Shown here piece after piece: positions 41,672 to 51,314 of a stretch of DNA of 64,000 bases. The stretch comes from Pseudomonas sp. WN033. Lineage in GTDB: Bacteria > Pseudomonadota > Gammaproteobacteria > Pseudomonadales > Pseudomonadaceae. A model generated the notes under the pieces. The model saw only the letters and a program-made list of their open reading frames with translations. It had not been told where the DNA came from and did not search any database. The translations under genes and the position numbers were made by a program. The stretch is from the NCBI GenBank assembly GCA_002287035.1, contig NSKG01000003.1, forward strand, positions 186,001 to 250,000. The letters run 5' to 3'. Position 1 is the first letter of the stretch. Each line of letters begins with the position of its first letter.

Positions 41672-43366
41672 ATGTCATCTGGATTGCTTGCCTTGCTGGC
41701 CTTCACCCCAATACTGGTGGCCGGTATTCTGCTGATCGGCCTGCGCTGGCCGGCACGTCGTGCCATGCCACTGGTGTATCTGTTGACCGCTGCCATTGGT
41801 CTGTTCGCCTGGGACATGAGTCTCAACCGGATTCTGGCTTCCACCCTGCAAGGACTGATCATTACCCTGGGGCTGCTGTGGATCATCTTTGGTGCCATCT
41901 TGCTGCTCAATACGCTCAAGCATTCGGGCGGAATCACGGCGATCCGTGCCGGGTTCACCACCATCAGCCCGGACCGGCGGATTCAGGCGATCATTATCGC
42001 CTGGCTGTTCGGTTGCTTCATTGAAGGCGCCTCGGGCTTTGGCACTCCGGCCGCCATTGCCGCACCGCTGCTGGTGGCCGTCGGCTTCCCGGCGATGGCG
42101 GCGGTGCTGATGGGGATGCTGGTGCAGAGCACGCCGGTGTCCTTTGGTGCGGTCGGTACTCCGATTCTGGTTGGCGTAACCACCGGCCTGGACAGCGCCA
42201 CCATCGGCGCCGAGCTGCTGGCTCAGGGCTCAAGCTGGGACGCCTATCTGATGCTGGTGAGCGCCAAGGTGGCGATCATTCATGCGCTGGTCGGTAGCGT
42301 AATGCCGGTGATCATGGCGTTGATGCTGACCCGCTTCTTCGGCAAGGAGAAGAGCTGGCGCGCCGGGCTTGAGGTGGTGCCTTTCGCCCTGTTCGCCGGT
42401 ATATCCTTCACCATTCCCTACATGCTCACCGGGGTGTTTCTCGGGCCGGAATTCCCCTCGCTGCTGGGCGGTCTGGTCGGTCTGGGTATTGTCACCACTG
42501 CGGCCCGTTTCGGCTTTCTGGTGCCGAAAACCGTGTGGGATTTCGCCCCGCGCGAAAACTGGCCGAGTGAGTGGCTGGGCAGCATCGAGATGAAACTGGA
42601 GGAGCTGACCGCCAAGCCGATGAGCAGCTGGCGCGCCTGGTTGCCGTATCTGCTGGTCGGTCTGATCCTGGTGATCAGCCGAGTGTTCCCTGAGGCGACG
42701 GCGCTGTTCCGCTCGGTGTCTTTCAGTGCCAGCAACCTGCTCGGTGAAAGTGGCCTCAACGCAGGCATTGAGCCGTTCTACCTGCCCGGCGGTATTCTGG
42801 TGCTGGTGGTGTTGGCGACCTTCTTCATCCACCGCATGCGGGTGCGGGAATTGACCGCTGCAGTCAGGGAGTCCAGCGGGGTGTTGCTCAGTGCCGGTTT
42901 CGTGCTGCTGTTCACCGTGCCGATGGTGCGTATCCTGATCAACTCCGGGGTCAACGCCGCCGATCTGCCGAGCATGCCGATTGCCATGGCCCGGTTCATG
43001 GCCGACAGCGTGGGCGGTATCTATCCGCTGGTGGCGCCGACCATTGGTGCGCTGGGGGCGTTCCTGGCCGGCTCCAACACGGTCTCGAACATGATGTTCA
43101 GCCAGTTCCAGTTTGGTGTGGCCACCAACCTGGGGCTGTCCACGGCCCTGATCGTGGCGGTACAGGCCATTGGCGCCGCCGCCGGCAACATGGTGGCAAT
43201 CCATAATGTCGTGGCGGCCTCGGCCACGGTCGGGCTGCTCGGCCGCGAAGGCCAGACGCTGCGCAAGACAGTCTGGCCAACCTTGTACTATGTGCTGATG
43301 ACTGGCCTGATTGCGCTGTTCGCCGCCTATGTACTGGGCGTCAGCGACCCGTTGCTGGGCAGTTGA
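41672..43366 (+). CDS. lldP: L-lactate permease
   Basis: 564-residue inner-membrane carrier for L-, D-lactate and glycolate with protons. About 12-14 hydrophobic helices. [44 protein letters not shown] and [19 protein letters not shown] are diagnostic. The start follows TGGAGC; a longer in-frame start at 41621 would lie inside operator site 3. First gene of lldPDE. Confidence 0.97.
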   Translation: MSSGLLALLAFTPILVAGILLIGLRWPARRAMPLVYLLTAAIGLFAWDMSLNRILASTLQGLIITLGLLWIIFGAILLLNTLKHSGGITAIRAGFTTISPDRRIQAIIIAWLFGCFIEGASGFGTPAAIAAPLLVAVGFPAMAAVLMGMLVQSTPVSFGAVGTPILVGVTTGLDSATIGAELLAQGSSWDAYLMLVSAKVAIIHALVGSVMPVIMALMLTRFFGKEKSWRAGLEVVPFALFAGISFTIPYMLTGVFLGPEFPSLLGGLVGLGIVTTAARFGFLVPKTVWDFAPRENWPSEWLGSIEMKLEELTAKPMSSWRAWLPYLLVGLILVISRVFPEATALFRSVSFSASNLLGESGLNAGIEPFYLPGGILVLVVLATFFIHRMRVRELTAAVRESSGVLLSAGFVLLFTVPMVRILINSGVNAADLPSMPIAMARFMADSVGGIYPLVAPTIGALGAFLAGSNTVSNMMFSQFQFGVATNLGLSTALIVAVQAIGAAAGNMVAIHNVVAASATVGLLGREGQTLRKTVWPTLYYVLMTGLIALFAAYVLGVSDPLLGS

Positions 43367-43436
43367 TACCCGGCCTGACGACGCCCCGGGGCTGACCGGG
43401 GCGCTGTGCGTTTGAAGACACCATGGGAAACCTTCG

Positions 43437-44582
43437 ATGATCATTTCTGCCTCCACCGATTACCGCGCCGCCGCCCAGCGTCGGCTGCCGCCGTTCCTGT
43501 TTCATTACATCGACGGTGGTGCCTATGCCGAACACACGCTGGGACGCAATGTCGCCGATCTGGCCGATATCGCCCTGCGTCAGCGGGTGCTTAAGAACAT
43601 GTCGCAGCTGAGTCTGGAAACCCGGCTGTTCGATGAAACCCTGGCCATGCCAGTGGCGCTGGCACCGGTCGGGCTGACCGGCATGTATGCCCGCCGGGGC
43701 GAGGTGCAGGCGGCGCGGGCGGCGGCGGCCAAGGGCATTCCCTTTACCCTGTCGACGGTGTCGGTGTGCCCGATCGAGGAAGTGGTGCCGGCCATCGACC
43801 GGCCGATGTGGTTCCAGCTCTATGTGCTCAAGGATCGCGGGTTCATGAAAAACGCCTTGGAGCGGGCCAAGGCCGCCGGGGTGACGACCCTGGTATTTAC
43901 CGTCGACATGCCGGTGCCGGGTGCCCGCTACCGCGATGCGCATTCCGGTATGAGTGGTCCCAACGCGCCGCTGCGGCGCATGTTGCAGGCGGTGACCCAT
44001 CCGCGCTGGGCCTGGGATGTTGGTCTGCTCGGCAAGCCGCATGATCTGGGCAATATCTCCGCCTACCGCGGCAACCCGACCGGGCTGGCCGACTATATCG
44101 GCTGGCTGGGGGCCAATTTCGATCCGTCAATCAGTTGGAAGGATCTGGAGTGGATCCGCGAATTCTGGGATGGGCCGATGGTGATCAAGGGCATTCTCGA
44201 CCCTGAGGACGCCCGCGATGCGGTCAGCTTTGGCGCCGATGGCATCGTCGTGTCCAACCACGGTGGTCGTCAGCTCGACGGTGTCTTGTCCAGTGCCCGG
44301 GCGCTGCCGGCGATTGCCGATGCGGTCAAGGGCGAGCTGAAAATTCTGGTCGACTCGGGCATTCGTACTGGTCTGGATGTGGTGCGCATGCTGGCGCTGG
44401 GCGCCGATTGCGCGATGCTCGGGCGCGCCTTTGTCTATGCCCTGGCCGCCGATGGCGAGGCCGGGGTGGCCAATCTGCTGGATCTGATCGAGAAGGAAAT
44501 GCGCGTGGCCATGGTGCTGACCGGGGCCAAGTCGGTCAGTGAAATCAATGCCGATCTATTGGTGCGTGAATTGGCCCAGTAA
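43437..44582 (+). CDS. lldD: L-lactate dehydrogenase (quinone-linked, FMN)
   Basis: Oxidises L-lactate to pyruvate at the inner membrane, passing electrons to quinone. 381 residues. [30 protein letters not shown] is the family start, [19 protein letters not shown] and [12 protein letters not shown] bind FMN, and the catalytic His is in [37 protein letters not shown] holds the FMN phosphate. Encoded between lldP and lldE, 70 bases after lldP. Confidence 0.97.
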   Translation: MIISASTDYRAAAQRRLPPFLFHYIDGGAYAEHTLGRNVADLADIALRQRVLKNMSQLSLETRLFDETLAMPVALAPVGLTGMYARRGEVQAARAAAAKGIPFTLSTVSVCPIEEVVPAIDRPMWFQLYVLKDRGFMKNALERAKAAGVTTLVFTVDMPVPGARYRDAHSGMSGPNAPLRRMLQAVTHPRWAWDVGLLGKPHDLGNISAYRGNPTGLADYIGWLGANFDPSISWKDLEWIREFWDGPMVIKGILDPEDARDAVSFGADGIVVSNHGGRQLDGVLSSARALPAIADAVKGELKILVDSGIRTGLDVVRMLALGADCAMLGRAFVYALAADGEAGVANLLDLIEKEMRVAMVLTGAKSVSEINADLLVRELAQ

Positions 44583-44602
44583 CCTTGTCACCCGGAGAGC
44601 CC

Positions 44603-47410
44603 ATGAGCCTGCCTGCCGACTTTCTCGCCGCCGCCCGGCAACTGATTCCTGCTGAGCGGCTGTTCGACGATCCGCTGTCGACCCTGGCGTTCGGGACCGA
44701 TGCCAGCTTTTACCGGCTGATTCCCAAACTGGTGGTGCGGGTCGAGTCCGAGTCCGAGGTGATCGCGCTGCTGCGCCTGGCGTCCAGCCAGCGGGTGCCG
44801 GTGACCTTTCGCGCCGCAGGCACTAGCCTGTCCGGGCAGGCGATCAGCGATTCGGTGCTGATTGTGCTGGGCGATCACTGGAACGGTCGCGAGATTCGTC
44901 ACGGCGGGGCGCAAATCCGCCTGCAGCCAGGCGTGATCGGCGCAGCAGCGAACTCTGCGCTGGCACCGTTGGGCCGCAAGATCGGCCCGGACCCGGCCTC
45001 GATCAATGCGGCCAAGATTGGTGGTATCGTCGCCAATAACTCTAGCGGCATGTGCTGCGGTACCGCGCAAAACAGCTACCACACTCTGGCCGGGCTGCGT
45101 CTGGTGCTGGCCGACGGCACCTTGTTGGATACCGAGGATCCGGCCAGTGTCGCCACTTTCCGCCACAGTCATGCACCGCTGCTGGCGCAACTGGATGAGC
45201 TGGCGCGCGAGACCCGGGCCAACAGCGAGCTGGCCAGTCGCATTCGCCACAAGTACCGGCTGAAGAACACCACCGGGCTGTCGCTCAATGCGCTGGTCGA
45301 CTTCACCGACCCACTGGATATCCTCAGTCACCTGATGGTTGGCTCCGAAGGCACTCTGGGGTTTATCAGTGCAGTGACCTACGACACCGTACCCGAGCAT
45401 CCGCACAAGGCCAGTGCGCTGCTGGTGTTTCCCGATGTCGAGAGCTGCTGCCGGGCGGTGCCGCTGCTCAAGCAGCAGCCGGTATCAGCGGTGGAGTTGC
45501 TTGACCGCCGCAGTCTGCGCTCGGTCGAGAACATGCCGGGCATGCCTGAGTGGGTCGGCGCGCTATCCGCTTGCGCCTGCGCGCTGCTGATCGAGACCCG
45601 GGCCTCGGGCGCTGAACTGCTGAGCGAGCAGATCGAGCAGATCATGGCCTCGGTGGCGCAGTTCCCGCGCGAAAAACAGGTGGATTTCAGTACCGACCCC
45701 AAGGTCTACAACCAGTTGTGGAAAATCCGCAAGGACACCTTCCCGGCCGTGGGGGCGGTGCGCGCTACCGGCACCACCGTGATCATCGAGGACGTGACCT
45801 TTCCGGTCGAGGCTCTGGCTGAGGGTGTCAATCGTCTGCTGGCGTTGTTCGACAAGCATGGTTACACCGAGGCGATCATCTTCGGCCATGCGCTGGAGGG
45901 CAACTTGCACTTTGTCTTCACCCAGGGTTTCGACAGCGAGACGGAAAAAAGCCGCTACGAGGCCTTCATGCAGGATGTGGCGCAACTGGTGGCGGTCGAG
46001 TTTGGCGGCGCGCTGAAGGCCGAGCATGGCACCGGGCGCAATATGGCGCCGTTTGTCGAGCTGGAGTGGGGGCGCGAGGCCTATCAGTTGATGTGGTCGA
46101 TCAAGCGCCTGTTCGACCCGCAGGGCATTCTCAACCCCGATGTGGTGCTGTCTGACGACCCGCAGATTCACCTGAAAAACCTCAAGCCTTTGCCAGCGGC
46201 CAATACCATCGTCGACAAGTGTATCGAGTGCGGCTTCTGCGAACCGGTGTGCCCGAGTAACGGCCTGACGCTGACCCCACGTCAGCGCATTGTCATCTGG
46301 CGTGACATTCAGGCGCGCAAGCGTGCCGGTATCGATACCCGCGAACTGGAAGCGGCGTTTCAGCATCAGGGTATCGACAGTTGTGCGGCTACCGGGCTGT
46401 GCGCCCAGCGCTGCCCGGTGGGGATCAATACCGGTGATCTGGTGCGCGAACTGCGTGCCGGGCAGGCCCGGTATCCGGGCCGCGCCGACTGGCTGGCCGG
46501 ACATTTCGCTACCGTGCTCAAGGGCGCACGTCTGAGCCTGATGCTGGCTGGTACGGCGCAGCGGCTGTTGGGCGCGCCGCGGTTACTCAAACTCAGCCGT
46601 AGTGCGCGGCGGTGGTCCGGAGAACGGCTACCGCAGTGGACCCCGGCCATGCCGCAGGCGCTGCGCTGGGTTGAGCCGCCGCCGGTTCGGGCGACGGACA
46701 AGCCCAAGGTGGTCTATCTGCCGGCCTGCATCTCGCGGGTCATGGGCCCGGCGGCGGGCAGTGACGAGCCTGTGTCGCTGTTCGACAAGACCTGTGCGCT
46801 ACTGGAAAAGGCGGGCTTTGAGGTGATTTTCCCGGCTGGGCTGGATGAGTTGTGCTGCGGTCAGCCGTTCGCCTCCAAGGGCTATTCCGAGCAGGGCGAG
46901 CGCAAGCGCGGGGAACTGCTGGCAGCGCTGCTGGAGGCCAGTGAACAGGGCCGCTATCTGATTTATTGCGATACCAGTCCTTGTACCCTGCGGTTGGTGC
47001 AGGGCATGCCCGATGCGCGGCTCAACCTGTACGATCCGGTGCGCTTTATTCGCGAGCACCTGCTTGAGCGGCTGGCGTTTGAACCAATCGACACCCCGGT
47101 GGCGGTGCATGTGACCTGCAGCACCCAACACTTGGGCGAGGCCGAGGCGCTGCTGGCAGTTGCCCGGCGCTGCAGCACCCAGGTAGTAGTGCCGGAAGGG
47201 ATTCATTGCTGCGGCTTTGCCGGCGATAAAGGCTTCAGCCTGCCGGCACTCAACGACCACGCCCTGCGCAGTCTCAAGTCGGCGGTGCAGCACTGCGAGC
47301 TGGGGGTGTCGACCAGCCGTACCTGCGAGATCGGGCTGAGCAGCCACAGCGGTATCGATTATCGCGGGCTGGTATATCTGGTTGACCGGGTGACGCGGCC
47401 CATTGCCTGA
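44603..47410 (+). CDS. lldE: NAD-independent D-lactate dehydrogenase (FAD / Fe-S fusion)
   Basis: 935 residues, allowing growth on both lactate isomers with LldD. N-terminal FAD-binding-4 domain (VPVTFRAAGTSLSGQAISDSVLIVLGDHWNG, GPDPASINAAKIGGIVANNSSGMCCGT) and FAD-oxidase C domain (GHALEGNLHFVFTQGF, EHGTGRNMAPFVELEWG). Then two 4Fe-4S motifs (CIECGFCEPVCPS and CAATGLCAQRCPV), and a C-terminal GlpC-like part with CCG motifs (DELCCGQPFAS, HCCGFAGDKG). CCGGAGAG precedes the ATG. The same gene order is known as lldPDE in P. aeruginosa. Confidence 0.95.
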   Translation: MSLPADFLAAARQLIPAERLFDDPLSTLAFGTDASFYRLIPKLVVRVESESEVIALLRLASSQRVPVTFRAAGTSLSGQAISDSVLIVLGDHWNGREIRHGGAQIRLQPGVIGAAANSALAPLGRKIGPDPASINAAKIGGIVANNSSGMCCGTAQNSYHTLAGLRLVLADGTLLDTEDPASVATFRHSHAPLLAQLDELARETRANSELASRIRHKYRLKNTTGLSLNALVDFTDPLDILSHLMVGSEGTLGFISAVTYDTVPEHPHKASALLVFPDVESCCRAVPLLKQQPVSAVELLDRRSLRSVENMPGMPEWVGALSACACALLIETRASGAELLSEQIEQIMASVAQFPREKQVDFSTDPKVYNQLWKIRKDTFPAVGAVRATGTTVIIEDVTFPVEALAEGVNRLLALFDKHGYTEAIIFGHALEGNLHFVFTQGFDSETEKSRYEAFMQDVAQLVAVEFGGALKAEHGTGRNMAPFVELEWGREAYQLMWSIKRLFDPQGILNPDVVLSDDPQIHLKNLKPLPAANTIVDKCIECGFCEPVCPSNGLTLTPRQRIVIWRDIQARKRAGIDTRELEAAFQHQGIDSCAATGLCAQRCPVGINTGDLVRELRAGQARYPGRADWLAGHFATVLKGARLSLMLAGTAQRLLGAPRLLKLSRSARRWSGERLPQWTPAMPQALRWVEPPPVRATDKPKVVYLPACISRVMGPAAGSDEPVSLFDKTCALLEKAGFEVIFPAGLDELCCGQPFASKGYSEQGERKRGELLAALLEASEQGRYLIYCDTSPCTLRLVQGMPDARLNLYDPVRFIREHLLERLAFEPIDTPVAVHVTCSTQHLGEAEALLAVARRCSTQVVVPEGIHCCGFAGDKGFSLPALNDHALRSLKSAVQHCELGVSTSRTCEIGLSSHSGIDYRGLVYLVDRVTRPIA

Positions 47411-47425
47411 ACCGCGTTGGCGCCG

Positions 47426-48085
47426 CTATTCTTCCAGCGCCTCGCGGCGGGTAATGCACTGGGCCAGCAGGGCTTCCAGCGCGGTTTGCAACTCGCCCAT
47501 GAAGGCTTCGCAATCCTCGCCGGTTTCCAGCGCTTCGCCGACCACGGCATCGCAGTTAAACGGGACGATCATGGACCCGCCCTTGGGCAGGGCCTTGCCC
47601 AGCCCGTGCAGGGCAATTGGCGTGACCCGGGTGCCGGGATAGCTGCGTGCCAGGTGATAGATGCCCTTGCGTAGCGGCTGCAACTGCTCCGGATCGCCGC
47701 GGCTACCCTCGGGGAACAGTAGCAGGATCTGCCCGTCAGCCAGCGCCTGCTGGCACTGTTCGAACACCTTGTCCTTGTCGACCTGGCCCTGACGATCCAG
47801 CGGGATGATGCCGATCAGGTTGAGTGACAGCCAGGTGGTGAAGCGGTTGCGCAGGAAATAGTCCGCGGCCGCTACCGGGCGCAGGCGTGCCAGGGCCGAC
47901 AGTGGGTACAGCGACATCAGCACCAGGGTGTCCAGGTGGCTGTTGTGGTTGGCGGCCAGGATCGCCGGCCCCTGGGTTGGCAGCTTCTCGCGTTGCACCA
48001 CGTTGAGGCCGAGCATCAGATAGACCACCGGGCGCACGATCAGCAGGAAGAACAGGATCTTCGGCAGACGTTGCAGAAAAGGCAT
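47426..48085 (-). CDS. 1-acyl-glycerol-3-phosphate acyltransferase-like protein (PlsC family)
   Basis: 219 residues. An N-terminal hydrophobic segment (ILFFLLIVRPVVYLMLGLNVV) is followed by the acyltransferase motifs in order: AANHNSHLDTL (HX4D), GIIPLDRQGQ, LLLFPEGSRGDPEQLQPLRKGI (EGTR-like, with Ser for Thr) and VTPIALHGLG. It should acylate lysophosphatidate or a relative. It ends the cluster 49712-to-47426 and is convergent with lldE (15 bases apart). Its neighbours are a CdsA and a CDP-alcohol transferase, so all act on phospholipid head groups or precursors. Confidence 0.85.
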   Translation of the reverse strand: MPFLQRLPKILFFLLIVRPVVYLMLGLNVVQREKLPTQGPAILAANHNSHLDTLVLMSLYPLSALARLRPVAAADYFLRNRFTTWLSLNLIGIIPLDRQGQVDKDKVFEQCQQALADGQILLLFPEGSRGDPEQLQPLRKGIYHLARSYPGTRVTPIALHGLGKALPKGGSMIVPFNCDAVVGEALETGEDCEAFMGELQTALEALLAQCITRREALEE

Positions 48086-48095
48086 GTCGGGCTCC

Positions 48096-49052
48096 TCAGT
48101 ACGCCGTGTAACGCAGGAAGTGGAAGAACAGCGGGGCGGTATACATCAGACTGTCGATACGATCGAGAATGCCGCCGTGGCCGGGAATCAGACGGCCGGT
48201 GTCCTTGATCCGCAGGTCGCGCTTGACCGCCGAAACGGTCAGGTCGCCGACGAAGCCGGCGACCCCGATCAGCAAGCCGGCGAACAGGCCTTGCCACCAC
48301 AGTAGCGGAGTTAGCCACGGGGCCAGCAGGGCGCCGAGCAGGGTAGTGGTGGCGATGCCGCCAAGAAAACCTTCCCAGGTCTTGTTCGGACTGATGCCTG
48401 GGACGATCTTGCGGTTGCCGAAGGTCTTGCCCCAGATGTACTGGGCGACATCGTTGAACTGGGTCAGGAACACCAGATACAGCACCAGGCCGACACCGCC
48501 GCCAGCCGGGTTGTTCTCCGCCGGCAGCATCAGCAGGTAGGCTACGTGACTGATGGCGAACACCGTGGTCATCACCGCCCACTGGTATGAGGCCACCGCC
48601 CGGATAAAGCCCTTGGTCTCACCCAGCAGCAGCAAGCCGAAGGGGATCATCAGGAACAGGTAGACCGGAATGAAGATGGTGAACATGCCGTACCAGTCGG
48701 TGGCGATCCAGTAGTAGTGCACCGGGATCATCAGGTACAGCGCCAGAATCAGCCGGCGGTCGGTCAGGCGCACAGGCAGGATCGAGAAAAACTCACGCAG
48801 GGCGATGAAGCTGAGGATGGTAAAGAAGATCAGCGAGGCGGTGCGGCCGATCATCAGAGCGGTAAATACCACCAGCACCATGATCCACCAGGAGTTGATG
48901 CGCTGGCGCAGTTCCTGATGCGCGTCGGCGCTCAGACGGCTGCTCAGCAGCCACTGGCTGAGTGAGGCGATCACCAGCATAGCCAGCACCAGCAGCATGG
49001 CGGTGAGGGTGTTGGGCGTCAGTTCGAGCATGAACGGCAGGCCGATATCCAT
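48096..49052 (-). CDS. phosphatidate cytidylyltransferase family protein (CdsA-like)
   Basis: 318 residues with about eight hydrophobic helices. The family signature is intact near the C-terminus: FGNRKIVPGISPNKTWEGFLGG, and SAVKRDLRIKDTGRLIPGHGGILDRIDSL. It would make CDP-diacylglycerol from phosphatidate and CTP. Pseudomonads normally have a housekeeping cdsA near lpxD and bamA, so this is probably a second copy, like E. coli YnbB. Start could also be the Met at residue 8. It lies 3 bases after the CDP-alcohol transferase gene. Confidence 0.85.
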   Translation of the reverse strand: MDIGLPFMLELTPNTLTAMLLVLAMLVIASLSQWLLSSRLSADAHQELRQRINSWWIMVLVVFTALMIGRTASLIFFTILSFIALREFFSILPVRLTDRRLILALYLMIPVHYYWIATDWYGMFTIFIPVYLFLMIPFGLLLLGETKGFIRAVASYQWAVMTTVFAISHVAYLLMLPAENNPAGGGVGLVLYLVFLTQFNDVAQYIWGKTFGNRKIVPGISPNKTWEGFLGGIATTTLLGALLAPWLTPLLWWQGLFAGLLIGVAGFVGDLTVSAVKRDLRIKDTGRLIPGHGGILDRIDSLMYTAPLFFHFLRYTAY

Positions 49053-49055
49053 GGC

Positions 49056-49712
49056 TCAGGCTCCCCTGTTCAGTTGTTGATAGGCGCCCAGCAGCCGGCG
49101 CACACAGGTCAGGGCGCTGCCGGCAACCAGCACGATCAGTGCGACCCAGAGGATCTGGCCATTGCCATCCCAGAGAAACTCCAGCGCCGAGGCCAGGCAG
49201 GCCAGGGTCAGCAGGGCCATGCGCTGTTGCTTGGCCATCGGTCCGCGAAAATCAGCCGGCAGCCCCAGCGATACGCCGAGTACCCGGATGTAGGCGGTCA
49301 TTACCGCCAGCAGTGCGCCAAGCCAGGCCAGCCACATGGCCGAGGGATATTCCGGCAGGGCAAAGCCGCAGGCGACGATCAGCAGTGGATCGGCGATGCG
49401 GTCGGGCACGTCGTTGAACAGCTCACCGGCCGGGGTTTGCTTGCCGCCTTCCATTGCTACCATGCCGTCGAACAGGTTGCACAGCAGTCGGCACTGGATC
49501 ATCAGTGCCGCCAGAACCAGCCACAGCGACCACAGGCCGCCGCTGCTGTATCCGGCGGCGATCAGCGCGGCGCCACCAGCAGCGGCGAACACCACGCTGA
49601 GCACGGAAATCTGGTTCGGGGTCACCTGGCGCTGGCTGAGCCAGGCGGCGATACGGTTCATGATCCGCTGATCGCGGATCTTCAGCGGACGGCGATTGGA
49701 CGCTTCACTCAT
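49056..49712 (-). CDS. CDP-alcohol phosphatidyltransferase family protein with variant motif
   Basis: 218-residue inner-membrane enzyme with several hydrophobic helices. The canonical motif D(x)2DG(x)2AR(x)8G(x)3D(x)3D reads here N(x)2DG(x)2AM(x)8G(x)3N(x)3D (segment NLFDGMVAME then GELFNDVPD), so two Asp are Asn and Arg is Met. I believe a YnbA-like subgroup shares this, but cannot confirm it. The head group joined is unknown. It follows a small membrane-protein gene with an 8-base overlap and precedes the cdsA-like gene. Confidence 0.8.
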   Translation of the reverse strand: MSEASNRRPLKIRDQRIMNRIAAWLSQRQVTPNQISVLSVVFAAAGGAALIAAGYSSGGLWSLWLVLAALMIQCRLLCNLFDGMVAMEGGKQTPAGELFNDVPDRIADPLLIVACGFALPEYPSAMWLAWLGALLAVMTAYIRVLGVSLGLPADFRGPMAKQQRMALLTLACLASALEFLWDGNGQILWVALIVLVAGSALTCVRRLLGAYQQLNRGA

Positions 49713-50124
49713 GGTTGGGCTCGCTGTGGGCGACAGAGTCGCGGGTTTGTTTGGCCAGACGCAGGGTCAGGTACAGGCAGAAGGCCAGGGCCAGGCTGCT
49801 GGGGGGAATGATGGTGAGCCAGAGGTTGGGCGTTTGCCCCAGGCTGTGAATCAGATACAACAAACTGCTGCTGACGCTGACAATCAGGCAGGGCGGAGCC
49901 AGCACCTTGATCAGGGGGTGGTGAAATCGGTGGTAAAGGCGAGTGGCCAGGGCCGCCATGATCAAAGTGATCACCGCGCTGGCAGTGCCCTGCAGGGCGC
50001 CGGCCAGAATCGCCTGGGCAATACCGACGCTCTGGTTGGCCAGTACTGCCCAGCCGCCCCAGAGCACGAACGCCAATGCGGCGGCGGGCAGGCGTTGGTC
50101 AGCGCTGGCATCCTTGCTGGGCAT
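49705..50124 (-). CDS. hypothetical membrane protein, first gene of the lipid cluster
   Basis: 139 residues with four likely transmembrane helices (AALAFVLWGGWAVLANQS; AILAGALQGTASAVITLIMAALA; VLAPPCLIVSVSSSLLYLIHSL; LWLTIIPPSSLALAFCLYLTL) separated by short loops, including RLYHRFHHPL. I do not recognise the family. The gene overlaps the CDP-alcohol transferase start by 8 bases, so the two are translationally coupled. It may be an accessory subunit of the lipid pathway. Confidence 0.7.
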   Translation of the reverse strand: MPSKDASADQRLPAAALAFVLWGGWAVLANQSVGIAQAILAGALQGTASAVITLIMAALATRLYHRFHHPLIKVLAPPCLIVSVSSSLLYLIHSLGQTPNLWLTIIPPSSLALAFCLYLTLRLAKQTRDSVAHSEPNHE

Positions 50125-50246
50125 AAGTCGTCATCCTTTGACTGCGGGCGTTTTCAGAACTCGGGAGTATATAGCCTGCGCTCTCGGCTGTGCACTGCCT
50201 TGATCAGCTCGGGGTGTGATCGACTACCCGATCCCGTTCATGGCTT

Positions 50247-50275
50247 TTGCTGGGGCGGGCGCGGAGGGCTATAGT
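50247..50275 (+). promoter_or_regulatory. sigma-70 type promoter for the DUF3617 gene
   Basis: TTGCTG (50247-50252), a 17-base spacer and TATAGT (50270-50275), 87 bases before the GTG start. It is one of the better sigma-70 matches I noticed while reading the window. Confidence 0.6.
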
Positions 50276-50361
50276 CACAACTCCATAACCTTCTTCTCAA
50301 AACGCCGCGGCTCCTGAGCTTGTTGGCTTGAGAGTGCTGACCTGATTACAGGAGGTAATCC

Positions 50362-50970
50362 GTGCGTGTACTGACCCTTGCAACTTCGCTGCTGACGCTG
50401 AGTTTTGTCCAGGCTCATGCCCAGACCCTGTCGCCCTTGCCGGAACCCGGCCTGTGGCGCAGTGAGGCTACCACCCTGGTCAATGGCCAGGATGTTATCG
50501 CGGCCATGCGTGAGGCCCAGAAGCAAATGCTTAGCAGCCTGCCGGAAGAGTATCGGCTGGCGATGGAAGAAATGATGGGCGGTACTGACGATCTGGCGGT
50601 GGAGATGCAATGCATCACCACCGAGGATGCCGCCAGTCTGATTGATCCGGCCTCGCTGATGGCAGAGATGCGCGAGGAAATGCCCAACTGCAATATGCAG
50701 ATCAGCCAGGATGGGGCTTCCCGGTTGCGCTTTACCGGGCATTGCGAGCCAGGCGCCGATGATGGTTTTGTCGGCGACGTCCAAGGTGAACTGTTGATGG
50801 TCAGCAGCCGGGAGATGCGTTCGAGTTTTACCGGCAAGGGGCGGCTCAATATTGACACCGATGATATCCCGCCAGGCATGGAGGGGCTGGAGAACGGTCC
50901 GCTGGATATCAGTCAGACCGAAGTGTCGGTATGGGTCGGCAGCGACTGCGGCGAATTGGAGCCGATGTGA
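50362..50970 (+). CDS. DUF3617-like exported protein
   Basis: 202 residues starting at GTG behind an excellent AGGAGGT site. Signal peptide RVLTLATSLLTLSFVQAHA, then a mature domain beginning SPLPEPGLWRSEATTLVNGQ, in the style of DUF3617 proteins (P-GLW). Four Cys remain (EMQC, PNC, GHC, SDC), enough for two disulfides in the periplasm. The function is unknown. The small exported protein at 51067 follows on the same strand. Confidence 0.75.
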   Translation: MRVLTLATSLLTLSFVQAHAQTLSPLPEPGLWRSEATTLVNGQDVIAAMREAQKQMLSSLPEEYRLAMEEMMGGTDDLAVEMQCITTEDAASLIDPASLMAEMREEMPNCNMQISQDGASRLRFTGHCEPGADDGFVGDVQGELLMVSSREMRSSFTGKGRLNIDTDDIPPGMEGLENGPLDISQTEVSVWVGSDCGELEPM

Positions 50971-51066
50971 GCGCCGGCGATGGACGGTCCTGGTCTTGAG
51001 TGGAGCGCAACTATACTGATCAAGTACCGGTACCCGTAGCTGGTTCGGCCGGTAGGAGGTGAGTGA

Positions 51067-51309
51067 ATGCGTTCTTTATTGATGGTGATGGCGCTGCTGT
51101 TCAGTAGCGCCGTGCTGGCCATGCATTGTCCGGAAGACATGGCCAGAATCGACAACATCCTGCAGAGCAGTCCGCCCAGCGATCCGGTGGTGCTGGAGCA
51201 GGTCAAGGTGTTGCGTGAAGAAGGTGAAGCCTTGCACAACGCCGGCCGTCATAGCGAATCGGTCAAGGTGCTGGGCAAGGCTTTACAGATGCTGGAAGCC
51301 AGTCAGTAG
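51067..51309 (+). CDS. small exported helical protein
   Basis: 80 residues: signal peptide MRSLLMVMALLFSSAVLA, then about 60 residues with one Cys (MHC) and a TPR-like helix pair (VLREEGEALHNAGRHSESVKVLGKALQML). AGGAGGT lies 9 bases upstream, and a CTATACT box (51011-51017) resembles a sigma-S -10. I recall similar small proteins in Pseudomonas and relatives but no function. It converges with rhlE, five bases between the ends. Confidence 0.75.
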   Translation: MRSLLMVMALLFSSAVLAMHCPEDMARIDNILQSSPPSDPVVLEQVKVLREEGEALHNAGRHSESVKVLGKALQMLEASQ

Positions 51310-51314
51310 CAGCT

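Noticed and set aside
47426..50124. Defence island or biosynthetic cluster of a secondary metabolite
   Set aside because: All recognisable genes are phospholipid enzymes; there are no nuclease, toxin, NRPS or PKS domains.
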